Shown here: one piece after another, positions 13,585-21,434 of the stretch
How the letters are laid out: every line of letters begins with the position of its first letter
Numbering within the stretch: the stretch's first letter is position 1
DNA from: a virus
IMG/VR virus record: IMGVR_UViG_3300037840_000121
Location: 1-31,091 of that record
Direction: 5' to 3' (one strand)
DNA: 31,091 nucleotides
Made by a program: the position numbers and the translations under genes
Notes under the pieces: generated by a model
Told to the model about the DNA's origin: nothing
The model's input: the letters and a program-made list of their open reading frames with translations, nothing else
Databases searched by the model: none

Positions 13585-16500
13585 ATGGCCGATCAACTCG
13601 GGCGCATCTCGGTTCCTACCCCGGTAAATTCCGGTCTGACCTTCCCTCTAGTCGGTGATTACCCAGCGGGGATGACTATTGACGCCACGGTGGTTGAGCA
13701 TCGGTATGGCGAATTAGCTACTCTCACCGTCCAACGTTTTGCTGTCGGCCCTGGCACCGTCCGCTTTCTGTTTGTCCGCGAACGGATCTCTATCTCCGAT
13801 CGCGCCTCCCTCATCGCCTTCTACAACGCCATCCAGGGCTCCTACCAATCCTTCACCTACAATGCCCCCAACCCGGACGGGAGCACCAGCCCCTATCAGG
13901 TGACTTGGGAGACTCAACCCCTCTCCGTCACCGACTTCGTAAACGCCTGTCGCACCGGTATCACCTTCGTCCAGTTCGTAGCCACCGGCTCGGCCCCATC
14001 CTATAGCGTGTCCCAAGTCTGTCTCCGGTTTCCGAATAGTGGCCTGCAAACCGCCCTCCAGTCCCAAACCCAGCAAATCATCCCTCTCGTCCACATCCGC
14101 GTCCGCAACACCGCCGTCCCCGACATCTACTTGTCGGATCGCCGATTGACGCTGGCTGGCGTCCCCGGCGCTGCCAACCCTCAGTTGTATTTGCCCCGGC
14201 TGCTCAATATAGGCGAACCCGGCTCGGACGTTATCATGACGCAAACCCTCTCTAGCTCCCAGGATGCGGGCGGCGGGCGGGCGGATAGCGTCAAGTTCAC
14301 CTTCGGCAACGGCGACCGGGCGATGTCGCTGCTACGAAAAGACACATCGCTTTTATACGCCACCATCGACTTCTGCCTTTACCACGTCCAGTCCCAGACC
14401 CTGATCCAATATTGGAAAGGCATCGTCACCACCTTCACCTCCGACGACTCGCCCAATTTCACCATGCAGTGTAGCGACGGGCTCTACCCAGTCACCCTTA
14501 GCTACCCGCGCCGGGTCGTTACGCGCCAGTGCTGGAAGCCCTTCAACCAGCAAATCTATGCAGGCGGCACCCCCACCGGTTACTTCCCCTGCCCTTACTC
14601 CACCCACGGCTCGGGCGGCAATCCAACCTCCTGCGACTACTACTTCGACTCGCCTAACGGTTGCTTGAGTCACGGCATGTCACCCTACTTCGGTGGCCAC
14701 CCGGAGTTCCAGCAGTCGGTCGTGATTAAGGATGATGGGACGGGGATTATCGGCGGGTTCCTACGTTCCACCGTTACTAGTACGAGCATTGTTAGCGACA
14801 GCATCTGGGGCCAGCCCCTGCCCGAAATCTGGTGCAATAGCAACGGCAACCCCCTCAACGCCTTCATCGCCGGCTGCCTGGTCGCCGCCGTCCGCGACGA
14901 ATCGACCTACATGGATGTGTTTGGGATCGTCGGCGTAGGTCCTATCGGCCAGTTCCAGATTGACGACCCGCGCCCAGGCGGCCCACCCACCAACGTGCTC
15001 GGCGGTATCCCTTACCCCCCAGGCCAATCCGGGGTCATTGCCTACACTGCGGACGGGTTGCCGGTACTGGTCGCCCCGCAAGCAGACGGGTTCCCAGCGC
15101 AAGGGTTTAAGGTGAATGTGGCCAACCCCGGCAGCGGCCAGAACAACCCGATCTATGATAGCGATCTGGGGCTGAGACAGGTGCATGGGGAAGATCCGGT
15201 GCTGGCCATCCAACCTTTTGCCGGTATCCGCCAATATGCAGCCGGAGCCTTCAGCTTAGGCCAAGGCACCCCCCAGCATTGGGATGTGCCGGACCCGCCG
15301 GCGGCTGGAGGTTGGGGCGGTTACACCAACATTGACACCGGACAAGTGGATGATATTCTGCCGCTGGCCGCCGGCACTGTCTTTTGTGAGTTGCGGTATC
15401 AGAAGTCGCCATCCGGCGGCCTAGCCCCGACCACTGCCGAATCCCACACAATGTCCGTCCCGATCGCCAAGGGACTCACCGGGATCAGCGACTTGTCTGG
15501 CGGCAAGACGACCGGCCTTACCAACCCGTTCTGGATCGCGGTCAACACCTACCTGCGGGCGCTCGGGCTAGATCAGGCCCCCTGGTCTATCCAGCAACAG
15601 TTCTTTGTCAACTCCAGCCTGTATGTGGGGGATGGAAGCGGGACGGCGGAGATCGCGGCAGCCATCGTCACCCCGCTGGTATACGACTCGACCAACAACT
15701 ACGGGACTAGCGAGACACAGTTCCAATTCCAAGGCACCCTCACCGAATTTAAGCCCTTCCGCGATTGGCTGACGGAGATTCTGGCTTGTGCGTTGGGCTA
15801 CTACACGTTCGAGTTCGGGCAACTCAAGCTCGGGTGCCGCATCAACGCCAGCTCTGTCAACACCTTCACTGTCGGCAACATGCTTTACCAGTCCCTCAGC
15901 CTTACTCCCCTTGACGCCCGCTTCGAGTACCTCCGCATCGACTTCGCGAACATGGCCCTCCAGTACCAGCAGGACATGGTGGAGTATCAGGATAAGGACC
16001 ACGAGACTTACTTTGGCCGGGTCGGGGCTCCTCTCTCTTCCCGCCAGCGGATCGTCGGGCTGGCCACCGCATCCCAAGCCTTGCGGCTAGCTGCTACTCG
16101 GACACGCGAGGAGATCGGCGGCATCCTCCGCCCGGACCAGACCAACCCGTATGTGGAATGGGATAACGCCCTTCGCGCCACCTTCAAATCCACCATCCTC
16201 GCGCTCGGCACAGAGGTCGGGCAGGTGAACTCTATCACTCACCCCGACATCGTCCAATACCCCGGCGCTGCCCCAGGCGGCGACGGACAGCCTCCAGCCG
16301 CTCCCAACACGTGGCCCTTTCGCGTAGAGAAGATTACCCTGCACAAGGACTGGTCCATGACGATCCAGTCCCGCGCGGTCACCGATTCCATGTACGACCT
16401 GGATGTAGGTCCTAAGCCGATCTCCGCCGCTCCTACCCTAGCCCCTGTCTTGTTCTACCCGCAACCGCTCGGGGAGTGGGCACCTTACCAAGTCCAGGCC

Positions 16501-18186
16501 CCAGCTACTGACGCCCTCTTCCCTTCCGAGTACAACTTCGATCTGGCTGTCGGCTACACTGATCTGGCTGATGGAAGTTCTCTCGCTCAAGCCACTGCGA
16601 CCGGTGTGCTCCCTGTCAATTCCTTCATCCCTGGCGTCGGCGCGGTCGGTATCACCGGCAGCCAGATCACCCAATCCACAACCGGGGGACACATCCCTGG
16701 CGGGGCCAGTTACCGGATCGCCATCTGTGCGTCCGACGCTAATGGCGTCCCCACCCCTCCCTCCCAGATCATTATCGTGCCAGTCCCTTACGGCACTAAC
16801 ACCAACACCATCACTATCGGCGGCATGGTATGGCCTTCTGCTACTGGCTTGAAGAATGCGACCGTCTATGTCTCCCCGCAAGACGATCTGATCTGTAGCC
16901 AAGTCACCATCCCGCTTACGGTTTCCGGCACTGGTTACAACCCAACCTCGATTACTTTAACTGGCCCGTTCCTCCGCTCTACCATCGGCCTCCCCAACCC
17001 AACTATCACCACTGTCCGGGCCAAGGGGAAGTGGCTGGCGCATGGAGGTCCGGTCGGTGCCCCTATCACCTCCATCACCGGCAACGTGGTGGTGATGGCG
17101 GAAACTATTGACATCACCGGAGCGGATAATTGGGCTGGCCGCTGCCTGATCCCTATCGGCCGCCCGGACGGAACCTCCATCCCTTTCATATCCTACCCGA
17201 TCTCATCCTTCGATCCCGCTACAGGCTCTTTTACTTTAGGTGAGCCGCCGACTTTGCTCAAGGTCGGTGACGCTTGTGTGGTCACCTTCCTAGGCACCGA
17301 CAATAGCGCCAACCCGAATGTGGTGAGCGACCCCGGCCTCTCCAACGCCACCAACTACGCTAACGACGATCTCTCCGCTTCCATCATCGGCACCTTCACT
17401 GCCAACCCGACTAACAGCCAAACGGTAACGGTCGGCGGTAAGACCTACACCTTCCAAACCGCCCTCACTAATGTAGACGGGAATGTGTTGATCGGAGCCA
17501 GCCCGGAACTCAACCTGATCGCCGCCGTTAACTTGGACCCGTCCGGGGCTGGTGTGACTTATGCCGCCGCCACAACCGCCAACCCATCCGTCTCCTGCGC
17601 CCAACTCTCCCCCTTCTCGCCTCTGTTCCTACTCTTCACCGCCCTTGTCCCCGGCTCTGCCGGCAATTCCCTCACCGCTTCCGGCACCGCTCCCGTAACC
17701 TGGACCAACTCCGGTCACTTCTCAGGCGGGTTTGACGATGGCGAATCCACCCCCCATTCCGGACTAGCCCCTAACACCGAGGTGGGTTACATCATCCGAG
17801 GCATTGCAGGCACCTCACGCGGGCTCACCGTCCATATCATCTCCAACCTAGCCACTAGCTGGCAGACAGACGCCCCCTTCCCAACCGACGCCACCAGCGT
17901 ATGGGTGGTAGAGCAGGGGATCTGGCCCTATTCCGTAGACGCCACCGATGTGAACAACACGATGTCCGAATTGGCCGTGTCCCTGGCTTTAGCCGTGGAC
18001 AACCTAGAAGGCCAACCGATGCTATTCGGCGGATTTACCGTTACCTCTCAGGTGATTGGAGGACAAAACTTCACCCAAGAGTCCCCGGATGGTGATGCGT
18101 GTGTGCGGATGGGGTATGTGTTCGGTGACCCCGGCAGTGTCGGGATAGGGGTTACAATCAACGGGGTCCAGGTAGTTTCTTCTTGA
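13585..18186 (+). CDS. Tail tip fusion protein (gpM/gpL-like parts plus gpJ-like hub)
   Basis: This 1533-residue protein appears to fuse several tail tip modules that other phages encode separately. Residues 1-150 resemble a gpM-like module. About 150-310 contain IRVRNTAVPDIYLSDRRLTL, similar to DUF2163/gpL-like proteins. Four Cys (316, 336, 350, 360) followed by YFGGHPEF resemble the C-terminal iron-sulfur domain of lambda gpL. About 640-980 contain a gpJ-like hub (FQFQGTLTEFKPFRDWLTEIL, GQLKLGC, SSRQRIVGLATASQALRLA). A fibronectin-like stretch follows (985-1150). Residues 1270-1385 match a repeat domain common in tail proteins (VTVGGKTYTFQ, GSAGNSLTASG, FSGGF). It would cap the tube and hold the fibre. 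No SD is seen at the start. Confidence 0.75.
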   Translation: MADQLGRISVPTPVNSGLTFPLVGDYPAGMTIDATVVEHRYGELATLTVQRFAVGPGTVRFLFVRERISISDRASLIAFYNAIQGSYQSFTYNAPNPDGSTSPYQVTWETQPLSVTDFVNACRTGITFVQFVATGSAPSYSVSQVCLRFPNSGLQTALQSQTQQIIPLVHIRVRNTAVPDIYLSDRRLTLAGVPGAANPQLYLPRLLNIGEPGSDVIMTQTLSSSQDAGGGRADSVKFTFGNGDRAMSLLRKDTSLLYATIDFCLYHVQSQTLIQYWKGIVTTFTSDDSPNFTMQCSDGLYPVTLSYPRRVVTRQCWKPFNQQIYAGGTPTGYFPCPYSTHGSGGNPTSCDYYFDSPNGCLSHGMSPYFGGHPEFQQSVVIKDDGTGIIGGFLRSTVTSTSIVSDSIWGQPLPEIWCNSNGNPLNAFIAGCLVAAVRDESTYMDVFGIVGVGPIGQFQIDDPRPGGPPTNVLGGIPYPPGQSGVIAYTADGLPVLVAPQADGFPAQGFKVNVANPGSGQNNPIYDSDLGLRQVHGEDPVLAIQPFAGIRQYAAGAFSLGQGTPQHWDVPDPPAAGGWGGYTNIDTGQVDDILPLAAGTVFCELRYQKSPSGGLAPTTAESHTMSVPIAKGLTGISDLSGGKTTGLTNPFWIAVNTYLRALGLDQAPWSIQQQFFVNSSLYVGDGSGTAEIAAAIVTPLVYDSTNNYGTSETQFQFQGTLTEFKPFRDWLTEILACALGYYTFEFGQLKLGCRINASSVNTFTVGNMLYQSLSLTPLDARFEYLRIDFANMALQYQQDMVEYQDKDHETYFGRVGAPLSSRQRIVGLATASQALRLAATRTREEIGGILRPDQTNPYVEWDNALRATFKSTILALGTEVGQVNSITHPDIVQYPGAAPGGDGQPPAAPNTWPFRVEKITLHKDWSMTIQSRAVTDSMYDLDVGPKPISAAPTLAPVLFYPQPLGEWAPYQVQAPATDALFPSEYNFDLAVGYTDLADGSSLAQATATGVLPVNSFIPGVGAVGITGSQITQSTTGGHIPGGASYRIAICASDANGVPTPPSQIIIVPVPYGTNTNTITIGGMVWPSATGLKNATVYVSPQDDLICSQVTIPLTVSGTGYNPTSITLTGPFLRSTIGLPNPTITTVRAKGKWLAHGGPVGAPITSITGNVVVMAETIDITGADNWAGRCLIPIGRPDGTSIPFISYPISSFDPATGSFTLGEPPTLLKVGDACVVTFLGTDNSANPNVVSDPGLSNATNYANDDLSASIIGTFTANPTNSQTVTVGGKTYTFQTALTNVDGNVLIGASPELNLIAAVNLDPSGAGVTYAAATTANPSVSCAQLSPFSPLFLLFTALVPGSAGNSLTASGTAPVTWTNSGHFSGGFDDGESTPHSGLAPNTEVGYIIRGIAGTSRGLTVHIISNLATSWQTDAPFPTDATSVWVVEQGIWPYSVDATDVNNTMSELAVSLALAVDNLEGQPMLFGGFTVTSQVIGGQNFTQESPDGDACVRMGYVFGDPGSVGIGVTINGVQVVSS
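14935..14945. repeat. TAGGWCCTA palindrome, copy 3
   Basis: GTAGGTCCTAT, preceded by GGC, inside the tail tip gene (VGPI). Confidence 0.6.
16405..16415. repeat. TAGGWCCTA palindrome, copy 4
   Basis: GTAGGTCCTAA, followed by GCC, inside the tail tip gene (VGPK). Confidence 0.6.
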
Positions 18187-18215
18187 AGGTGAATTGAAGG
18201 TGAATTGAAGGTGAT
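18183..18215 (+). repeat. Three tandem copies of an SD-bearing 11-mer
   Basis: TTGAAGGTGAA at 18183-18193 and 18194-18204, then TTGAAGGTGAT at 18205-18215, stand directly before the fibre ATG. Each copy contains AAGGTG, an SD-like core, so the fibre gene has a triplicated ribosome binding site. The first copy overlaps the stop of the tail tip gene (TGA 18184-18186). Confidence 0.85.
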
Positions 18216-20699
18216 ATGAGTACATCTGCTGCCCAGGATTTAGAAAACCTGAAAGGCGACAGGCTTAGTGTCCGCATGTTGGGGGCTAAGGGCGACGGTA
18301 TCACTGACGACACAGCAGCTCTTCAACTAGCTATAAACACAGCCAACAACGCCACTACCGTCACCGGATTTGCCTCAGTATATCTACCTAACGGCAGATA
18401 CCGCATTACCACCCCACTCGTGTTCGACCGTTATGTGACCATGATTGGAGACGGAAACTCTTCAATAATCTGGTGCGATTTTGCACATTGGGTTGGGACC
18501 GACTACACCGCTGTCCAGTTCGCTACCAGCGGAAGTCTGGCAGCGGGCACTGACAAGTTGCTGCGGAGTCCTAACCGTATCTTTGGCAATTTTTCTATCG
18601 TCGGCACAGGCAACGCCACTTTACTTACCACAGCACTTTACATAGGCACTAATGTAGCCACCCTTCAGGCCGCCAATGCCGTACTCTATGCCGTAATCGG
18701 AGCTCGTATCCAGAACATCCACATATTTGGCTTCGACACCGGCTTGCTTATCTCTGAACTTCAATCCGCTACCGTTGAAGATATCCGCATGGATTATGTG
18801 AGGCAAGGGCTCTTAATCTACGGCCTTTGTATCAATACCAAGTTTGACCGGTTGAATTTCGCTAATTTTTACAACAACACCACCGCTACAGCAGCTGGCA
18901 TTACGCCATTCACCTCTTCAACAGGTGGTATGACAGGCTATTATTGCGACTCAATCCTGCCTTCGGGTGGGTTTAATCCCGGTAAGTACTTGAGTGGGGC
19001 CTCGGCAGTAGAAGGCCGTCCGCAATCTATCCAACTTAGCAAAGTCATCATCTACGGAGCCGGCATTGATCTGAGCGTGCAACGGTGCCTCAACTTCGAG
19101 GCCGACATGTGCGTGTTTGACGGTGCCACTGGCAACTGCGTCGAGATTCTCGTACCCGATGGCTGTACGATCACAAAGTCATGGATCTTTACCGCAGGAG
19201 CTTCAAACGCTTGCATTTACATTCCTGCTGTGGGGGCAGGTCACAACAGCCTGAAGTTTGATAAGAACTGGATCATTCAGGCTGGCGGTTCGTCTACATC
19301 GACCGGCATTCTTTTCGTGACGGGCGGCGATCCTTACGACGACGTGCAAATCACCAACAATCGTTTTGAGAACATCCAGAACCCGATCTATTTCGCGACT
19401 GGGCCAACCAATGGGCAAGTGCGCGGCAACTACGGAAGCAATAACACCGGCACATTCTGTCTGTGGGAAACGAATGGCGACAACTCGATTTTTGACGGCA
19501 ACCGTTCGGCGGATTTGTTCGACATCCTGGACCTCGGGAGCGTAGCTGACACCTTATCAATCGGGATGAATTGTAGCCCGACGCAGCAGACCTCCCCGCT
19601 CCAGGCGGGCAAATGGGCGAACACGCAACCGGCGCAGATTTGGCAGAACGTCAACTACAGCGATACCGACACATCCGGCAACGTGTTCACGCAATTCAAC
19701 TATGCGGACGCGGTCGCGGGGTTTGTCCAATTCGCGAAGGTGACCGGGAACGTGTCGATGCTGCAACTGTTCGTGCAATATGGCAACGTCCCTCCATTTT
19801 CGATGTTTGAGTTGAATACGTCTCAGCTTCAGCTTCGATCCGCCGTTTACGGAAGCTCGGACGCTTCCGGTCAATTTACGCTCTACCTTGGCTTCAAGGA
19901 TCACACAGGCCCGTCGATTGTGGCGGTGAAAATAGCGACAAACGAGACTAGTTTGTACTTTTACGTTGAGCAGGGGTTCAACACCGAAGTGCTGGCGCTC
20001 TCAATTGCAGCCGATACGCTCGCAGCTCTATTCGCCGGGACCGTTGCCTCGGCGGGAGCGCTGTTTCCGAACAACACATCGGCGGGGATCTATGCCTTTA
20101 CGGGAGACCCAAACGGTTCCATTGTCGCTTCTCCCGGTGCCCTTGGCATGGACCAGACCGGCAATCTCTGGATCAAAAATACAGGAGTCGCCACGAACAC
20201 TGGATGGGTTCAGGCGGATGCTGGATTTTGGACGCTTTCAGGAACGACGTTGTCTGCTGCGAGCAGTATCACTAAAGTTGTTGTGCCTAATTTGAAGGAC
20301 ACCGGAGTAACGGCGAGCCTTCCGGCTAAATTTGATTCCGGGCAAAACCTCATCGGCGACAAGATCGACATCACTTCATCGAACGACATTGCAGGTGCGG
20401 CGTTGAGTGGCGGCCAGATCCTGCAATGGAGCGGGTCGGTGGTGGATGGCATTACAGGGATAAACGCCGTTGTTGGCAGCGTGACCAATCAGCACAGCAG
20501 CACGTTTGTCAACAGCGTCAGCGACAACACCGGCACGTTCGTAACCAACGTGACACTCACCGGAACTGTACCGCCTGGGTTAGGGATTTCGGTAAGCACG
20601 GCATCGGCGGTAACCAGCACATCCACCTCAACCTCCAGTGCAGTGGATAGCGTGACCGTCGTTGTACGAACTTTTACGAGTGGAGTTTTAACTGCATGA
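18216..20699 (+). CDS. Tail fibre/tailspike with pectate-lyase-like beta-helix
   Basis: The 827-residue protein opens with an N-terminal capsule of about 20 residues, then VRMLGAKGDGITDDTAALQLAI (19-40), VYLPNGRYRI and MIGDGNSSII, the classic start of the pectate lyase 3/SGNH-type beta-helix fold found in tailspikes. The beta-helix continues to about residue 440 (TITKSWIFTAG, DKNWIIQAGGSS, ITNNRFENIQNPI). About 450-690 form a different, Gly/Ser-rich beta region, and the C-terminus (690-827) is Ser/Thr/Val-rich, with a likely trimerisation stem. It should bind, and perhaps cleave, surface polysaccharide. From about 18300 the DNA has more A/T and less C-ended codon use than the structural genes upstream, consistent with exchange of host-range genes. 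Confidence 0.8.
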   Translation: MSTSAAQDLENLKGDRLSVRMLGAKGDGITDDTAALQLAINTANNATTVTGFASVYLPNGRYRITTPLVFDRYVTMIGDGNSSIIWCDFAHWVGTDYTAVQFATSGSLAAGTDKLLRSPNRIFGNFSIVGTGNATLLTTALYIGTNVATLQAANAVLYAVIGARIQNIHIFGFDTGLLISELQSATVEDIRMDYVRQGLLIYGLCINTKFDRLNFANFYNNTTATAAGITPFTSSTGGMTGYYCDSILPSGGFNPGKYLSGASAVEGRPQSIQLSKVIIYGAGIDLSVQRCLNFEADMCVFDGATGNCVEILVPDGCTITKSWIFTAGASNACIYIPAVGAGHNSLKFDKNWIIQAGGSSTSTGILFVTGGDPYDDVQITNNRFENIQNPIYFATGPTNGQVRGNYGSNNTGTFCLWETNGDNSIFDGNRSADLFDILDLGSVADTLSIGMNCSPTQQTSPLQAGKWANTQPAQIWQNVNYSDTDTSGNVFTQFNYADAVAGFVQFAKVTGNVSMLQLFVQYGNVPPFSMFELNTSQLQLRSAVYGSSDASGQFTLYLGFKDHTGPSIVAVKIATNETSLYFYVEQGFNTEVLALSIAADTLAALFAGTVASAGALFPNNTSAGIYAFTGDPNGSIVASPGALGMDQTGNLWIKNTGVATNTGWVQADAGFWTLSGTTLSAASSITKVVVPNLKDTGVTASLPAKFDSGQNLIGDKIDITSSNDIAGAALSGGQILQWSGSVVDGITGINAVVGSVTNQHSSTFVNSVSDNTGTFVTNVTLTGTVPPGLGISVSTASAVTSTSTSTSSAVDSVTVVVRTFTSGVLTA

Positions 20700-20917
20700 T
20701 GTTTGAACTGGATAATGTCGAACTGAAAACTGATAGAGAGTTTCTGATAGCGGAAATCGCTCACGCGCAGGGCTTTCAGCAAGGAGTAGTGCAGGCGATG
20801 CAGCATGTGATTAAGCGACGTTTGATTGCGTTGCAGACTAACCCGACGAACGTGAGCGCAAGTGCAAGCGCGGGCACGAATGTAAGTGCAAGTGCTCCGG
20901 TGAAGCAGGAGGGCTAG
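20696..20917 (+). CDS. Small protein after the fibre gene
   Basis: The 73-residue product starts at ATG 20696, overlapping the fibre stop (ATGA). The first 45 residues form charged helices (DREFLIAEIAHAQGFQQGVVQAMQHVIKRR). The C-terminus contains NVSASASAGTNVSASAP, two copies of an NVSASA motif encoded by an imperfect DNA repeat. It may help fibre assembly or attach to the fibre; this is inferred from position only. Its stop codon TAG overlaps the stop of the lysis gene on the other strand (CTAG). Confidence 0.6.
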   Translation: MMFELDNVELKTDREFLIAEIAHAQGFQQGVVQAMQHVIKRRLIALQTNPTNVSASASAGTNVSASAPVKQEG

Positions 20918-21321
20918 TGGCAGCGTGCCGGGTGCTCAAACCAGCAATCCGCCCCGGCCATAGTCCCAAATCTCCGGTAGCCATCCGCCAGCAGCCTGAC
21001 GCCCGCCCGGATGTTCTGGCTGCTATCCATTGGGTCCACCCCCAGTCCCCGCGCCGTGGCTGGATGAAGCTGGAATATCCCGAGGTCCTGTTGCCCGTCC
21101 GGGTTGGTGCCTACCAGATACACCCCTAGCTTGCTCTCCCTCCACCCCACCGCCAGGGCTAAGGGAGCCAGCACCGGCCCCGCCTCCCGCACAATCCTAT
21201 CCTCTATCCGCCACGGTAGCAGGCGGCTGGCGTCCGGCGTAGGACCTACAGCAACCAACTGGGGTGTTAGCTGCTGCCTTTGAAGAATCGCGGTCAGGAC
21301 TAAGGCCAAGATTATCCGCAT
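20914..21321 (-). CDS. Lytic transglycosylase-like lysis enzyme
   Basis: The 135-residue protein has an SLT/lysozyme-like core: GWRESKLG with candidate catalytic Glu62, GQQDLGIFQLHPATARGLG (77-94) and NIRAGVRLLADGY (103-115), the order of the family's catalytic Glu, 'GL-Q' and 'N-x-AG' motifs. It would cut the glycan strands of the cell wall. The N-terminus (MRIILALVLTAIL) is hydrophobic and followed by RQQ, like a signal or signal-anchor (SAR) segment, so it may reach the wall without a holin. I choose the start at 21321; the ATG at 21357 adds 12 residues. An AGGAGG lies 13 nt upstream, too far for a normal SD; a TACCAT box sits 6 nt before the ATG. VGPT (26-29) is encoded by a TAGGWCCTA palindrome. 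Confidence 0.75.
   Translation of the reverse strand: MRIILALVLTAILQRQQLTPQLVAVGPTPDASRLLPWRIEDRIVREAGPVLAPLALAVGWRESKLGVYLVGTNPDGQQDLGIFQLHPATARGLGVDPMDSSQNIRAGVRLLADGYRRFGTMAGADCWFEHPARCH
20927..20958. other. Possible hairpin at the end of the two converging operons
   Basis: GCCGGG (20927-20932) and TGCT pair with AGCA and CCCGGC (20953-20958), separated by short internal loops. It lies just past the shared stop codons of the plus and minus operons and could stop transcription from one or both sides. No T run follows. Confidence 0.3.
21239..21249. repeat. TAGGWCCTA palindrome, copy 5
   Basis: GTAGGACCTAC, preceded by GGC, inside the lysis gene; read on the minus strand it encodes VGPT. 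Confidence 0.7.
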
Positions 21322-21327
21322 CTGCCT

Positions 21328-21333
21328 ATGGTA
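21328..21333 (-). promoter_or_regulatory. Possible -10 box of the lysis gene
   Basis: On the minus strand TACCAT ends 6 nt before the lysis enzyme ATG. It shares the pattern of other TANNNT boxes here. Confidence 0.3.
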
Positions 21334-21395
21334 TCCTCCTAGCAATGATGTGTGCATGTTGCTTGCTTGTTCGCTGATCCTTCTTGTTGCGCGAT

Positions 21396-21426
21396 CCAGG
21401 GCCAGACCTCAACCCCCTGGCCTTGG
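21396..21426 (-). terminator. Hairpin between polymerase and lysis genes
   Basis: CCAAGGCCAG (minus strand, 21426-21417) pairs with CTGGCCCTGG (21405-21396) over 10 bp with one G-T pair and an 11-nt loop. It begins 8 nt after the polymerase stop. The absence of a T run makes it a weak candidate terminator. Confidence 0.45.
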
Positions 21427-21434
21427 GTTACTTG

